Positions 1 to 12,909 of a stretch of DNA of 64,000 bases are shown here, in pieces. Each line of letters starts with the position of its first letter. Position 1 is the stretch's first letter. Origin of the DNA: Rhynchospora pubera (taxonomy: Eukaryota; Streptophyta; Magnoliopsida; Poales; Cyperaceae). Under the pieces are notes generated by a model that saw only the letters and a program-made list of their open reading frames with translations, did not search any database and was not told the DNA's origin. The stretch lies in contig CM051463.1 of NCBI GenBank assembly GCA_028095005.1, forward strand, positions 79,403,002 through 79,467,001. The letters are read 5' to 3'. A program made the translations under genes and the position numbers.

Positions 1-656
1 AAGTTTAAAACTATTAATTTTTTAAAAGATCGAATCGTGGTCTGAGCTTATAAAAAAATTTAATTCCAACATTATCACTTTGACAAATTCTGTTGTGGAC
101 ACAACAAATTCTGTTTAGATTTAGATCGTTCATTTAAAACTATGAATAGAGATGAATGATTGGAATTCAAATCCGATTTTATTTTATTTTTTCCATCGTA
201 AAATAACCCAATTATATGCGGGGGTTTTTTTTTCCCATCTGAAAGTCGTCTTACAGCATATTTAAATGCAACATAAGAACATAGAAGAGCATTGCTCTTT
301 CATGTTTTCTTAGTCCCAAAAAAAGATTGATATTGGAGAAAAAAACAATTATGGTCTTGGGAAAATAAAAAGACGAAAACAAATATGTTTGATGAAAAGC
401 ATTTTCACGACAAAAAGCATAGGATAGAACCTGAACCACTGAGGTTGGTAGAGACATTGCAGCAACCGTTGTGAAATTTTAGATCACGTTGGGGAGAGAC
501 GCCAAACAGCACATATCATGAGTAAAGTCTTTTGTCGTTTGCACAATACTAAGACAAAAACCTTAGCTTTTATCATGCAACACTGCTGCGTCAGACGACT
601 AAGATGCTCCTAATATTCTCCCAAGTTACAGTACTTGTATTACACTTACACATATA
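1..656. other. Intergenic, no gene seen
   Basis: AT-rich sequence with short open frames only. I see no splice-bounded coding segment and no recognisable repeat before the MITE that starts at 657. Confidence 0.6.
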
Positions 657-975
657 GGCTCTGTTTGGATAGTCATGAATAAGAGTTATTTTGGACTAAA
701 TAGCGAATATGGATTAAGAAACAATCCAAACAGTTTAGGATTAAGGACTTATTCCGAATCAGAGTAAAATTAATTAATCTGACTAGATGTTAAAATAAGA
801 AGTGAGATTAAAATTTTAGTTTGTTAATGGTTAAAGATAAAACTCGTTGTTATTCTTACATCATCCAAACAAAACTTTTATTCAGAGATTAAACTTATTC
901 TTAAAAATTTAGACTAACAATTTTAATCATGAATAACTAATCCTACTCTTATTCTCATACGATCCAAACAAAACC
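657..975. repeat. MITE, GGCTCTGTTTGGAT-type ends
   Basis: The left end reads GGCTCTGTTTGGAT and the right end, reverse-complemented, reads GGTTTTGTTTGGAT. ATA flanks both sides (654-656 and 976-978), as expected of a 3-bp target-site duplication. The ends resemble those of the more abundant MITE family described at 2062, but the interior differs. No coding capacity. The superfamily is not certain; PIF/Harbinger-like is plausible. Confidence 0.6.
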
Positions 976-1586
976 ATATATTTTTTTGGGTAGTTTAACT
1001 TTCATTGAACTAGAAGCAAATTACAGCACAGTTACGTCACATGAGAAAACATAAAAGAAGGGTATGCATTACACTTACACATATATGGTGACATGGAATC
1101 CTTCAGCCGATGGAATTATGGAACGGCGGCTTATGCCTAGACTAACAAAAACTTTTCACTGAAACGAGAGAGAAAAGAAGAGATCGTAAGAAAAAAGGCT
1201 CCACTTCTACAGAGAGAGATTAATTAATTTAATATAACTTCGAAGTTATCATCTTGACAATTCATAAACAAATAAATATATGGACAAAAATGAAAGTAAA
1301 ATAACTAAAGGGCTTTATGCCTTATCCATTCCGATGAACTTGCAAAAAGTCACGCGCACTACCTTAACCATTTTTCTTTATGTTTATAGTAACAATCATC
1401 TCTGTTCTTTCAGTCTCTTCAATGCTTGGATTGCATCTCTTGAGACATTACACCTGTAATGTACCCTAGAACCGTCGGAAAAATAGATCCATATAACATG
1501 CATTTATCAAAAGTAAAATACGTTCAAATAGTATTGATTTCTGTAATAGATCTCATAATTAAATAAGAGTAATGCTAGAGTCAAAC

Positions 1587-1730
1587 ATATATTATTGGAA
1601 CAAAACTTTGTGATGCAGTCTTGTCCTTCTATGCCAGTAAAAAAAAATATAAATTTATCTTTACAACAAAACAATATATTATTGGAACAAAACTTTGTGA
1701 TGCAGTCTTGTCCTTCTATGCCAGTAAAAA
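1587..1730. repeat. 87-bp-period direct duplication
   Basis: A block of about 57 bp, beginning ATATATTATTGGAACAAAAC, occurs at 1587-1643 and again at 1674-1730 with a constant offset of 87 bp. Just upstream (1567-1590) is a remnant closely resembling the terminal repeat of the 386-bp MULE-type MITEs found at 10133 and 49208. This looks like a local duplication inside old transposon debris. Open frames across it are not credible genes. Confidence 0.7.
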
Positions 1731-1771
1731 CTACAATTTTATACTCAGTTACAAACTTATTATTATTTTTT

Positions 1772-1893
1772 TTGACATATGCCCGTAGGCCCACACACCC
1801 ACCCTATTCTTCCACTCATCAGTGGGGATAGAACTGTGGTCTCTCCCATGGGAGACCTAGTGCCATACCAGCTGCACTACAGCAGCTTCGGCA
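1772..1893 (-). repeat. SINE-like fragment with pol III-type boxes
   Basis: Read on the minus strand, the sequence holds an A-box-like TGGTATGGCACTAGG followed about 30 bp later by a B-box-like AGTTCTATCCC, the layout of a tRNA-derived SINE head. No cloverleaf can be drawn, so it is not a working tRNA. No clear target-site duplication was found, so the limits are approximate. Confidence 0.4.
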
Positions 1894-2061
1894 GTTACAA
1901 ACTTATTCAAGCAAACACCACAGTGATTGGTAATTTCCTGTACAACAATCTATGAATAATTAACCCTAAATAAACATGTATCAAGTATTCAAGACCTAAC
2001 AATTGAGGAACCTCTCCCTGTTTCCTACCAACAGGTCATGCCAAAATGAAAACTTCTCAGT

Positions 2062-2229
2062 GGGGCCGTTTGGATCGCTTAGGAATTTGGGGAATTTGGG
2101 GAAGTTACAATTCCTAGGAATAAATTTATTGGGAAGTGTGTAAATTTGTGAAGAGTTTGGATTGTTTATAATAAATTTATGGTAGGAAGATGAAATTCCC
2201 CAAAATCCTCCATTGATCCAAACGGCCCC
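2062..2229. repeat. 168-bp MITE in the 3' UTR of the starch synthase gene
   Basis: The ends are perfect inverted repeats, GGGGCCGTTTGGATC and its reverse complement. The 3-bp duplication AGT flanks both sides (2059-2061 and 2230-2232). The interior carries a core (GTGTGTAA..TTTGTGAAGAGTTTGGATTG, then an A/T-rich tail) seen in at least six other places in the window. It starts only 22 bp past the starch synthase stop codon, so it must lie in the 3' untranslated region or provide the poly(A) site. Confidence 0.85.
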
Positions 2230-2251
2230 AGTAAGAACTCTCAAAACTTCT

Positions 2252-5200
2252 CTACTGTACATAGGGTTTGTCAATAGAGGCCCATTCAAAGATTTGTTCA
2301 TAATGGGAGGCGGCTGTATCCCATGTGAAATCCTTCGACATGCCTCTTTTTATTAGCCCCTCCCATGAAGACCTGTGGTCTCTGTATGTACTCACCGCTA
2401 GCCCTAGTGCCTGAAATAGTTGAAAATTATTATTTTATGTTTCTTTTTTCTGCTATTTTGGTAACGAAAGAGAATTAGAAGGCAGATCGTTTTGGTTCAA
2501 CATGCTAAGTCTTAACTCAGTATGATCCAACTTACAGCTGTACAATTAACTATAGTATGTCTTTATTGAATTGCCGGCATTTCAGTTAGTATATTTCTCT
2601 GCTAAAATGAGATAAACTAATTTTGAGAGGATTCAGTACTTGAGTGTACCAGTAGGAGCTAATTTTTTTACACGTCTTGGAGCAACAGAAGTGAAAAAGA
2701 GAGATCTTTTTTTCTGATTTCTAATATGTAGGATGTATCGCTATAATGATTATTCTCACTTCCCCAGCATATGATATTTTGAGGTTCTGATGGGAAAACA
2801 CGAAATTTCCCCCTAAATTCATGGGCTATTTCAAGAAGAAAACATAGAGAAATCTTCTTGGCATGCAGAAAATTTATAGGATAATTCATAATATGAAGCC
2901 ATCCTTGAAGCAAATTCAGTAATGCATGAGGAAACACAACATGCTTACCCACAACAATCTCTCCTTCGTTAGTGGCGAGAAGGCCCACCTGAAAATATAT
3001 TTGAATTGACACATTTTAGCACCAAATTTCTCTAACCAAAAATAACATCACAAAGAAGAAAGACGTTGCGAATATATTTTAATGGAACTACCACCAAAGG
3101 CAGATAAAAGTGTATATACAAATAATGTAACAATTATATCCTCATGTTAACAAAACCCTAGAATAGTGCGAGAACAAAGTTGTATTTTCTATCAATTCTT
3201 ACTTCTCTCCAACTACAATTCACTAATTTCTTAAACCAACATAGAAAAAAGCAAACTTGAGTTACTTTGAGCTTCCAAGTTCATATGAACTATGCAGAAA
3301 AACATTTGGTTAAATTAACATAAAAAAAGTTAGGACCACTCTATTATTTTTTTCTTTTAAGTTTACATTAGGCTTGGTGTTTTTTGCAAAGAATTTTGGA
3401 AACAGAAAACAATGATATCCCTTGGCTTTCATTTTGAAAGTCAGGTGGAAGTTCTAAAAAACTTGAGTTGACAATTTATATAGAAAATAGGTACATACCC
3501 AGTACCAGTACCTCTACCTTCATCCCCGAATGGATTAAAGGTCTCAACAGTATCCTGCAATATGTGAATAAATCGTTACTCCAATAAACCAAAGTATGAC
3601 AGAGGTATAGAGTACACGTCACTTCATACAGTACATATTTTAAATATCTTACTCTCAGTCCCCCAGTACAATGGACGACAGGAATAGTCCCGTATCGCAT
3701 AGCATACAACTGGTTCAGACCACATGGTTCGAACCTTGATGGCATTATAAGTATATCACACCTGCATATTTTAAATTTTAATGTGCATTAGGTTGTGGTA
3801 ATATAAATAGGAACCCTCAATATAATTCTAAATGAAACAGATAACACAAAACAAGGAAAAGCAATCTAGATCGATATTTTGTGCAAATTTCCATCAAACA
3901 AAGTTGTTACCAAGGAGTTCTAGAACTATATCAACATAGTAGCACTGGAAATCACTTACCCCGCTGTTATTCGATGAGAAATTGGTACATTAAAACCAAC
4001 CCAGCCACGAAACTTGTCTCTGTAGGTATATTCAGCAGATCTCATCCATTCTTCATATGCTGGATTCCCAGATCCAAGCATCACCTATAATAAGTGAAAG
4101 AAAAGGAAATTATTTAAAATAACATTCAACACAATTAAAACTACATAGAACTTCTTATAATGCATATTCAATGTGAAATATTAATGAGGTAAATACTCTG
4201 CTAGGTATGTGCTTCAATCAAGGTAAACTAAAGCAAGATCTCTACATCACTAATTAGTGTTTTGAATTAGTTTGATTATATATACCTTGGAGACTTGGTC
4301 CTGCAAGGGCAAGCCTCAGATAAGTTCAGAATACGAAAGATAATATGAGGATAACTTATTTGTTTAATATCATTTTTTCAGTAAGCTCATGTATCAATAA
4401 TAACAGTGTGAAATTAATTAAAATTAATAATCTTCTATCAGTTCAGCTTCTTATGGATTGTGTCTATAATGGGACCATAAGATCATGAAGCCACATGTTT
4501 TTATTCTTTTAAATTGTTTCCCCAGTGAAACTGTTGAGGTCTCTTCCTACTAGGCAAGGTTCATTCAAGGTCTGATTTCAGAAAGATCAGACGCATTGGA
4601 TATGGCTTGTTAATGTATTAGGTCTGAATTTGTTTTTTTTTTGTTTAATACAATGGAAATTTCAAGCTTTCTAATGCAGCTTATTTTTCAAATGAAAAAA
4701 ATCCTTTAAATCTGGAAACAAACAACTTAATTAAACAAAAAGCTCAGAATTAAGACTTAATTAAGTGAAGGTGCAGAATTGTAGATATTTAGATTCATGA
4801 GGCTAAATAAAGACTTAATTAAGACAAACATGTTCATCTTTGCGATTATAGGCTAACTAGCAATTAAGGAATCAGGTGAACTTAGAAACTTAAGGCTATC
4901 CAGAAAACTGAAAATCTTACGAATTGTATATCCATTTGCATAATCTCAGGCAATGCTGAAAGAACCAAATCAGTGCCTTTCTGATAGTCCAACCTTCCTA
5001 TAAATCCAATCTGCCAATATCATAAACTACAGCTTTAATTCAACCACCCATAAAAGAAATTCCAAAATTTAATATAAATTGTGTAGTGCCGTAATATCTG
5101 ACCAGGGGGGTCACCGTTCTCATGGGTAGACCGAGCTCCTTTTGCAAATCAGCTTTACACAAGGCCTGGAACAAAAATGATACACGGAAAATTAGCAAGG

Positions 5201-8200
5201 AAATTGAACAAAAACAGAAAAGAGTGAGAAATATATTTCTACCTTCCCAGAAAGTTCATCAATGGAATAATGGAAAGGGATATGTTTGTCAGTTGCAGGG
5301 TCCCAGTCAGTGACATCAATACCATTTACAATACCTGAAATGATAACAAAAGGAGGTGCATTAGTCTCTTTGAAAATTCTGAATGGTATTAAAAAAAAGA
5401 ATATTAAGAAAGCAAATTTCAATACAGGGCCACTGAGTGTAAAATTTAAAAATAGCAAGAAAATGTATATTCAATAAAAGCAACTTATTACCATCCAATA
5501 CACTCTTGCGAGAAGTAAGAAGTCCATCTAAACCATATCCTCCTTCTGGAGTTGTTATCTCCCAAGAGTAACCCTACAACCAAACGAAAGCTACATATGT
5601 TAAACACTAAGTTACTATCTTGAAAAGAAACTGAGAGATACTGATACTTAAAACATATAAAAAATTCCCTAGGAAACAATAAAAACACAAGGTAAATCCA
5701 AAAAAGTGATTATGTCAACGGAGCTTTACAAGTATAATGTATCAAAGGTTAGCTTGGGCTTATAACAATAGTACAGAAGCATTGTTTTGGCTACGATGTT
5801 GACAACCATAATCATTTCCAAGCCATGAAATGACGAGTTTATAATACCATCATACCCTTTTATATTTGGAAGGACCAAATTGCCTCTTGGTTGGAAGAAA
5901 AAGAAGAAGAGCATTTTGGTTAAATTAAAAAATAGTTGACTATGTGAAGCTGTATAGAAACAGTAATGATACCTGACTAACAGTCACGATCCTGTCTGTT
6001 GTTACAATTGCACCTTTTAGAATATTCACAGCCTCCCCCTTGTCTAGGGCATGTTTTCTGGCCCAATGTGGGAAGACCCACTCCAAAGCCCCATACCAGT
6101 CAGGAGGCAACCCCAAATTTGGATATGTAGTTGCTGGCTCCACTCCCTGTGTTGCAATTTGCAAATATAACTTAGTACAAACCCAAAACCACTGGCATGC
6201 TCTTTTTGAGGCAATTTCAGGTAGGTTTTTTCTAGAAATACAATTTCAGGTTGGTTTGCCTTGATAAATATTTACCAGGCAGGACCCTGAAGGAAAAATT
6301 GATACTAAGGCATAATTGAGTAATTGCACAGTCAAGCTTTGATTGAGGTGGTCTAAACCAAAAGTTTAAGTTTACACAATGGTATAGTGATATTAAAAGA
6401 CGAAATCCAGGATTAAATGGCAATTCAGGAATTGTCTGTTGGTGTCACACACATCAGCAAAATTGAATTATATACCCGACGAAATATTAATTAGATCATA
6501 CCTGATGTGCTATGTTATGTATAACAAGAATGCATCTAGCATCTTTGTATACACCCCATGGTCGGTACTTTGCACCTAATAGTCTGATCAACGGATTGAA
6601 AAATAATAGAAATAAGGATCGCTAGAAGATTTGCATTAATGGGTATTCAAAGTAAAAAGGGAATAGTAATGTGTGCAGAAAGTGAGTCTTAAAATGTTAC
6701 ACTGGTACAAGGCCAGCATGCCAATCATTGGCGACAAAAATGCATTTTTCTCCATAGTTAAAGCCACCCAATTCAAGCACTAAAGGAGCCTCGCATGCAG
6801 CATGGCTGAGTAGAGCAAACCTAAACTGCAAAGTATATTATCCTACTTCAGTAGAGAACAGGGAAAACCTTATCTTTCAAGTAAAATTTAGAAAAAAAAA
6901 ACATTTTACATTAAACTATTTTTCTGCAATTGTGAATAGCCCTCAATAATATTTTTCTTGCTTGCACCAAACACCGAATTTAAGAAACTGTGATTAAGGC
7001 AACCAAAAGATGAACTGATTCTCATCTGTTTTATCTATTTGTGATGGAAAAATCAGTATTCTTAAACTTGACCAAATCACTTTTCATCTAATTTATACAA
7101 ACTTTTGATGCAAACCTAAAAAAACTCATTTACTTAATAGTTGATCAATTTTAAGCTAAAAGATATTATTAGAGGTATATTTGTCAGTACTGATGGTTCA
7201 ATACTGTTTGCAGGCAAACTTCTTGGAATTAATCACAAAAATGACTGTTTGCAATGATACATAATCACTTGTGGGCTTGTGGCACATTCCAGAAATAAAA
7301 AAAAATAATAAAAATAAAATAAATTTTGACCTGATTATCACCATATGCTCCATAATTATCACCATATGGGTTTCCTGCTCTGTGAAATGATGGATGGTCA
7401 ACAAAGACCTAATAAAAAAAACAAATAAGATATGAATCAATACAATTTAAGAATTTTGTTCTACTTTGAAGACGAGCATCAAATTGCTTCTCTCTTTTCC
7501 AATGTGTCTTTTTTGTCTTTACTTGTTTGATACCTTTTTAGCGGTTTTACTTTGGAAATGAGCTTAATTGAAATCTTAAACATGATCTCACAGCACAATA
7601 TTGATACTTACCAGGACTAGTATTGTAAATAGGAAAACCAATAATAATTTTTAAATCTCAGCAAGTAATTGTTTCTAATAAACAGCTTTTTACAATAGCA
7701 ATGCAAACAAATGATCTATATTCATGAATAAATGTGTAATTATAGAAAAGAACCCCCAGCATGAACTTTGAGTTAAAAAAAATCCTTTAAATCAATTTCA
7801 TGCTGCTACATTAATGGAGCTCTGGAACAAAATCCCAATAAAATATTCATTAACACATCTTAATGGATATTAGACAATAATAATTCCAGGAAGCATCTCC
7901 TCTTCCTATTTTGTGCTGATCTAAAAATATCCATTTTAGTCTCTTATTCAGTTGAGATGGAATGAGGTCCTTTGAACAGAAAAATTCAATATATATACCA
8001 AAAAACAATCACCACAGCAATTTTGGTTAACCAATACATATTGGAGTGAAATAGGACAAGATACACCTGTGAGAATGCTCAATGACCCAAAAGAAATCTT
8101 AAGAATTTGAGGAACTAAAATCAGAAATTTTTGGTACTTTCGAAGAGCACTTTGGTTGCTCACAACATTACACCTTATGAAGTTAAATATCCTTACCCAA

Positions 8201-9809
8201 TCAACATTTTCCCTGAATTCATGAAAGAAATTCACTTCATGCTCAGCTTCGAAACATGAAACTTTAACGCGCTTCCCAAGGTTAACCACATTATCATAAA
8301 TCTTATCTGACTTTCCATTTAGGTACCGGGGCAAGACAACCATGACGCGATGACCACGGGCTGCAAGCGCGATGGGGAGGGAGCCACACACATCCCCCAA
8401 GCCACCAGTTTTAGAATACGGTTCTGCTTCGGCTGTCACAAAAACTATGCTGAATGTCACTTTAATTTCTTCTAAATCTTCTTTAGATTTTTCTTTCAGC
8501 TTGGTGGGCACTTTGGATTCTTCTTTGGATGTGATAGAGGTGATTAGTTCGTCCTCCAATTCCTCTTCGGTTGTAACGACAGCAACAACATGAGCACTTC
8601 CTGTGTATATGTTTTAGTTAATAACTTTTCAAGATCAATGATTTTCAACGAAAACAAAAAAACAGCAGAGGAATAAGAAAGACTTCTGTTTTTGGTATCC
8701 AAAATGTGATTGATTTTTCTCTTAGTTTTTTTCTTAATGTATTAAACTACTACTTATTATTATTAGTGTGTTTATTATTCAGGATAATTTGAGGAGGTAT
8801 CCAATGGATGTGGGGTCCAGGTTTCAGTACTTATTATGCTGTTACATTCCCCAATATCAAACTTCTATGAAGAGAAGAGTGCAAATTAGTAAAAAACCAC
8901 GTTAATTTGCCAACAAATATCTAATGATTCTACTATAATCATGAAAAGGACTATTCCTTGTATTTTTGCACAACACCATTCAAACTTTTGTCCTAGTGGC
9001 CATTGTTTGCATATTCTAAGTAAATACGGAATAAATTTTAAGAAATACGCAACAGCTTTAATTGTGGTTCTCAGATCTTAGGAAAGCAACCCAAATCAAT
9101 TTCCTGTTCTGCAGAGTAATCAAACAAAAGTTGAAAGCGACATAGTATCACAACTGTCTCATGGGAGCCCAAAACTTTCCAATTGGGAAATCACATGAGT
9201 TCGCCTCTCCTCTTTCTTTTCCTTATACAACTATTTCAAAAAGAAAATCTGATTATACATGTGAATCCCAATATCCCATTAAGGAGCCTCGATTCAAAAC
9301 CCAAAATTATTATACAATATATATAAAAGTTGGTAAAAACTAATTACAAAATCTAGAAAAATTCAACGAGATACGTTCCCAATATGCGTTCGTCTATAAA
9401 ATTATGCGCGTGAACTTGAGCAAAGGTTGCAAATTGATCACTAAAAACAAATATAATAACAGAGAAGTAGAGCTCCTAATCAACTAATAAAAAGATGAAC
9501 GAGAAAATGACGAAAATTAGTACCGTTGGGTTCTTCCACTGGCGAATTTAACTCGGGATCCTCTGCATCTTCCGACGAAGCTGACAGATGTGGTCCGTCG
9601 TGTGGCAACCCAACCTCAACCCGGCTCTTTTCCGGTACGCAGCGCCGCCGCAGCGCGTGATCCGGAGGTCTCTGCCAGTGGGTCCCAGCGCTGACAGCGA
9701 TATGGGTCAGGGAAGAGGTGGAGCAAAGCTGACGTGGCAGGAGAGGGTAGTTCTTAGACGAGCGGGATAAGGTCGCGGGAGAAGAGAAGAAGAGCGTATG
9801 CGTCGCCAT
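2252..9809 (-). CDS. SSI: Soluble starch synthase I, plastid (15 exons, 654 aa)
   Basis: Adds glucose from ADP-glucose to short amylopectin chains in the plastid stroma (known for this GT5 family). Exons on the minus strand: 9809-9524, 8600-8197, 7408-7331, 6825-6701, 6583-6502, 6146-5973, 5573-5492, 5334-5243, 5165-5103, 5010-4921, 4084-3960, 3761-3653, 3554-3499, 2988-2949, 2410-2252. All introns are GT-AG and all phases close, giving 1965 nt, close to the usual SSI length of about 640 aa. Residues 1 to about 60 are Ser/Thr/Arg-rich, like a transit peptide. The ADP-glucose-binding KTGGLGDV lies at 159-166, followed by HNIAHQG (320-326), NDWHAG, DRIVTVSQGYSWE, GFIGRLDYQKG, SRFEPCGLNQLY (542-553) and the second nucleotide loop TGGLRDTV (566-573). 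Cys565 stands just before TGGL, where I recall Gly or Ala in other SSI. Start ATG 9809 is the first in frame. The gene looks complete and functional. Confidence 0.97.
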
Positions 9810-10132
9810 GGATTGGTTGGTTGCTTCGAGAGAGAGAGAAGAGTAATGAATGAATGTTAATAGTGTCTAAACTAAACTAAAAGGATCTAAATTGAAGAAG
9901 GGTTTAATTTTAAAGGGAGAAAGAATGGAAGAATGGTTGCGTATTGGTTTTCCCGGGAGCGTCGGGGTTTTAAAAATAGAGCTTAATTAATAACTAAGAT
10001 TGACGACCTTAATACCAAGGAAAAGGGATCGCTGGATCCGATGCCAATCGGACAGCCTTTTATCCACAGCCGTCCGATTAAATAGGGATGGATCTTCCGT
10101 AGGATTAGCATTTAGCACTCTATTTATTTATT
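9810..10132. promoter_or_regulatory. Upstream region of the starch synthase gene
   Basis: This 320-bp stretch upstream of the minus-strand start codon should hold the 5' leader and core promoter. It contains GA-rich sequence beside the ATG (about 9825-9845). I do not see a convincing TATA box, so no precise site is called. Confidence 0.4.
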
Positions 10133-10518
10133 GAGTAATGCTAGAATCAAACATATAGGATGTCAAACACGATCCAAACGTCGACTATTAAAATTTCAAA
10201 CGGCCGATCCAAACCGTTCAATATGATCTCTATATTAAAGTATCTTTGAAAATCAAATTTTATATTTTTTCAAATTTTCTAACTATTTTTTTCGAATTTT
10301 CGAAATTGGAGGGTTCATAACTTTTTAGATTGAGTATTTTCAAAAATTCCAAAAAAGTAGTAAAAAAATTTGAAAAAATATAAAATTTGGTCTCCACGAA
10401 GATTTTATAACGTAGAACAATTTGAACGGTTTGGATCGGTCATTTTAATTTTAAAAATTAAAATTTTATCATGTTGGACAAGTGTATTTGTTCTATATGT
10501 TTGATACTAGTTACTCCC
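10133..10518. repeat. 386-bp MULE-type MITE, copy 1
   Basis: The left end is GAGTAATGCTAGAATCAAAC and the right end, reverse-complemented, is GGGAGTAACTAGTATCAAAC. It is flanked by the perfect 9-bp duplication TTATTTATT (10124-10132 and 10519-10527), which fits the Mutator superfamily. The whole element is close to an imperfect palindrome with long arms. The copy at 49208-49593 has the same 386-bp length. No open frame. Confidence 0.85.
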
Positions 10519-10527
10519 TTATTTATT

Positions 10528-11842
10528 ATTATTATCATTATTATTTGTAAAAAGGGTCAAACTAGTTAAAGTAAACTGAAGAGTCAAATTCAAATATATA
10601 TTTTTTGATGATTGAGTCAAATTCAAATAGCTTTAGTAAATAGTAACAGAGAATCCAGACTTTGTGGTGGATGGATCATGGATCCGTGAGCGTATCGAAA
10701 CTTGTGGTGTTTCCAGCTGGTGGGAAGCTTGCTTAAAAAAAGAGAGATCTTGCCATGCATTAAATGACGTGGCAAGAGAGAGCTGAACGAGTTGCATGTG
10801 AATGTGATCAACTACTGATCATGTCCGGATAGCCGGATATATATTTAATTTTTTTGTTTCTTTTTATTTTTATTTTTTTGGTTGAGGATGTTATGTCAGG
10901 TTCCATGCTCCATTGCTCCGTGCTTAGTATGTTGACAGTTTGGTCTGTGTTCCATTAATTAGATCCGAGGCGGTGCATTTTTTAGAGCTAAATTTATCTC
11001 AATGATTTTACAGACAATTTTAATTATTTTTCCGTATCAAAATTATATTCGTTTAGCATGAAAATTCGTATATTTCAAAAAATAATTCAGATATAAGATG
11101 GAATTATTTTTATTAGGAAATAAAGCAAATTATTTTCTTATTTCAAAATCTAGGACTGAATGAATCACCTAAATGATAGTTTTTTCTTTTATATTTGTAA
11201 AACATAGGTGGAAAAAAATATCACAAAATTATGCTTGATTTTTCTTTTTCTTATTAAATCACGTCTGGCAAGTATTGTATTTATGCAATCATTTTATCAG
11301 TTACAACGGTTATACATGAAAAATTAACCAAGTTTCATGTAGCTTAAACTAACAAAATGTTGTTGAAGCATTTACTTTTTCAGAAAATAAACATCTTTGG
11401 CCAGCTTTTACAAGTTTTTACTAAGGCAAAAAAATAATAATAACTAACTTCCAAAGTCTTTTCTTATGGCGCAAACTTTTTTTTTTTTTATCAAAAGAGA
11501 AAACTCACAAATTTAGCTTCTACATTTTAATACCTGCAAGAATATTACGTAATTTAGAGCTATGGACTTAAATTTATATACATCAACTAGTTATATCGAT
11601 GGTCGGTACCGAACTTTTACATTTTGCTTATACATTTGCATTTTCATACTAAATGAATTTAATATTTATAATTTTCAATAAGCAAGTATTGCTTAAGACC
11701 CAGAATAGGCCACAAAAAATTGCATTGAAGTAATTAAATTAAATTATACCAATAGCAGCGATAAAAATTTATTATAGTGATTTATGAGCTCCCTTGCTGA
11801 ATAATGGAGTTCAAAAGTTAATGACATTTTTTCCGCTTATAT
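10528..11842. other. Intergenic, AT-rich, no gene seen
   Basis: No exon-like sequence. From about 11560 onward the sequence is paralogous to 18300-18640 and 35940-36100 (shared tracts around AATAAGCAAGTATTGCTT and TTTATGAGCTCCCTTGCTGA), marking the start of the segmental duplication cluster. Confidence 0.55.
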
Positions 11843-11993
11843 GGCTCTGTTTGAATGAGGTGTGGGAAGAAGGGAAGAAGTGGGAAAAAATATTGGAAAG
11901 TGTGTAACTTTGTGAAGAGTTTGGATTGTTTATAATAAATTTATTCTCTTCTTCCCTTCTTTCTTTTTTTCCACACCTCATCCAAACGAAGCC
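11843..11993. repeat. MITE, 3-bp-duplication family
   Basis: The ends GGCTCTGTTTGAATGAGGTG and, reverse-complemented, GGCTTCGTTTGGATGAGGTG are inverted repeats. The interior carries the family core GTGTGTAACTTTGTGAAGAG. The paralogous segment near 36091 lacks the insertion (CTCATAAAGAAG), so the site is a genuine insertion. The duplication here is imperfect (TAT/ATA). Confidence 0.75.
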
Positions 11994-12619
11994 ATAAAGA
12001 AGTTTTATCTTTTAAATTTTATTCAGTACATTAAGCTGGACAAAAAAAAAATACCAGAAATATAGTCTTTGCTAGAGCCACTGATGTTGCACGTGTTGAT
12101 CAATCCAGCATATTAATTGCGGATTTTTATGATTGAAAAATATCATGGATTTCACACGTCAGCGACTGAGAGAACGCGCTAGAACTAGAAGGCGCAACAA
12201 AAAATTCCAAACTCACCAGTTACGCAATCCATAGCGTCTCTTCTTCAGTTTGATTATGTACAGATGTACTAGGACAACTGGACAAGGCACCGCAGCATGT
12301 AATTACCTCCTTGCCTCGTGCCTCCGGGCTCCAGCCTCCTTCCAGGTGAAGGATTTGTGACAAAGGAGAATTACCGTGTAGCACCGTATTAGATCAGAAG
12401 GATTTGTATTGTGACCATCAGACCATGACACTATGACAGAAAATATCACAATTCACAAGGTCAGAATTGGTCCCGACAAAAGAACAGTCTCACTGGGCCT
12501 CAGTGCCTAGTTTAAATTGATCTCAAACTGTTGTTCAACGTTCGGCCTTGCAGTTCCAGATATAATTCTCGGCCCATGGACTTTCAAGTCTAGAATTATT
12601 CCTTCTTTGGCATCACGGT
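11994..12619. repeat. Segmental duplication unit 1, left part
   Basis: Paralogous to 36110-36500. The shared tracts include GTTGATCAATCCAGCATATT, the ATATCATGGAT..CACACGTCAG region and AGAAGGCGCAA. No coding sequence is evident. Similar sequence flanks the big insertion at 19367-24623 on both sides. Confidence 0.7.
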
Positions 12620-12901
12620 TAGACCTGTCAATATTCCGTTCCCCACCATTGTTCCGTTCTGTTCCGTCTGAACGGAACGTTAAATGAAACAGAAAATCAA
12701 TTCCGTTTCTTAAAAACAGAACGGAAACGGAAATGAAAAAAACGAACGGAACGTAAACGGAACACGAAAATGGACGAAAATAGGTTGAAATCAATAAAAA
12801 AATGGAGGACGGAACGTTAAACTGTTCCGTTTGACGAAAAAGAACGGAACGAAAACGGAACATACCATTTCCGTGTTTCGTTTTCACGTTTGACACCCCT
12901 A
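12620..12901. mobile_element. hAT-type non-autonomous element, 282 bp
   Basis: The left end is TAGACCTGTCAA and the right end, reverse-complemented, is TAGGGGTGTCAA. The exact 8-bp duplication ATCACGGT flanks both sides (12612-12619 and 12902-12909). The empty site ATATCACGGTACAAG is present in the paralogous segment at about 36490. Inside are repeated GAACGGAACG-like motifs. Same family as the elements at 24280, 31608 and 44976. Confidence 0.9.
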
Positions 12902-12909
12902 ATCACGGT

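Noticed and set aside
1507..1831. Overlapping open frames of 78-95 codons on both strands
   Set aside because: They are created by the 87-bp direct duplication; the peptide repeats itself and has no domain.
1772..1893. A tRNA gene
   Set aside because: Only box-like motifs are present; no acceptor stem or anticodon arm can be paired.
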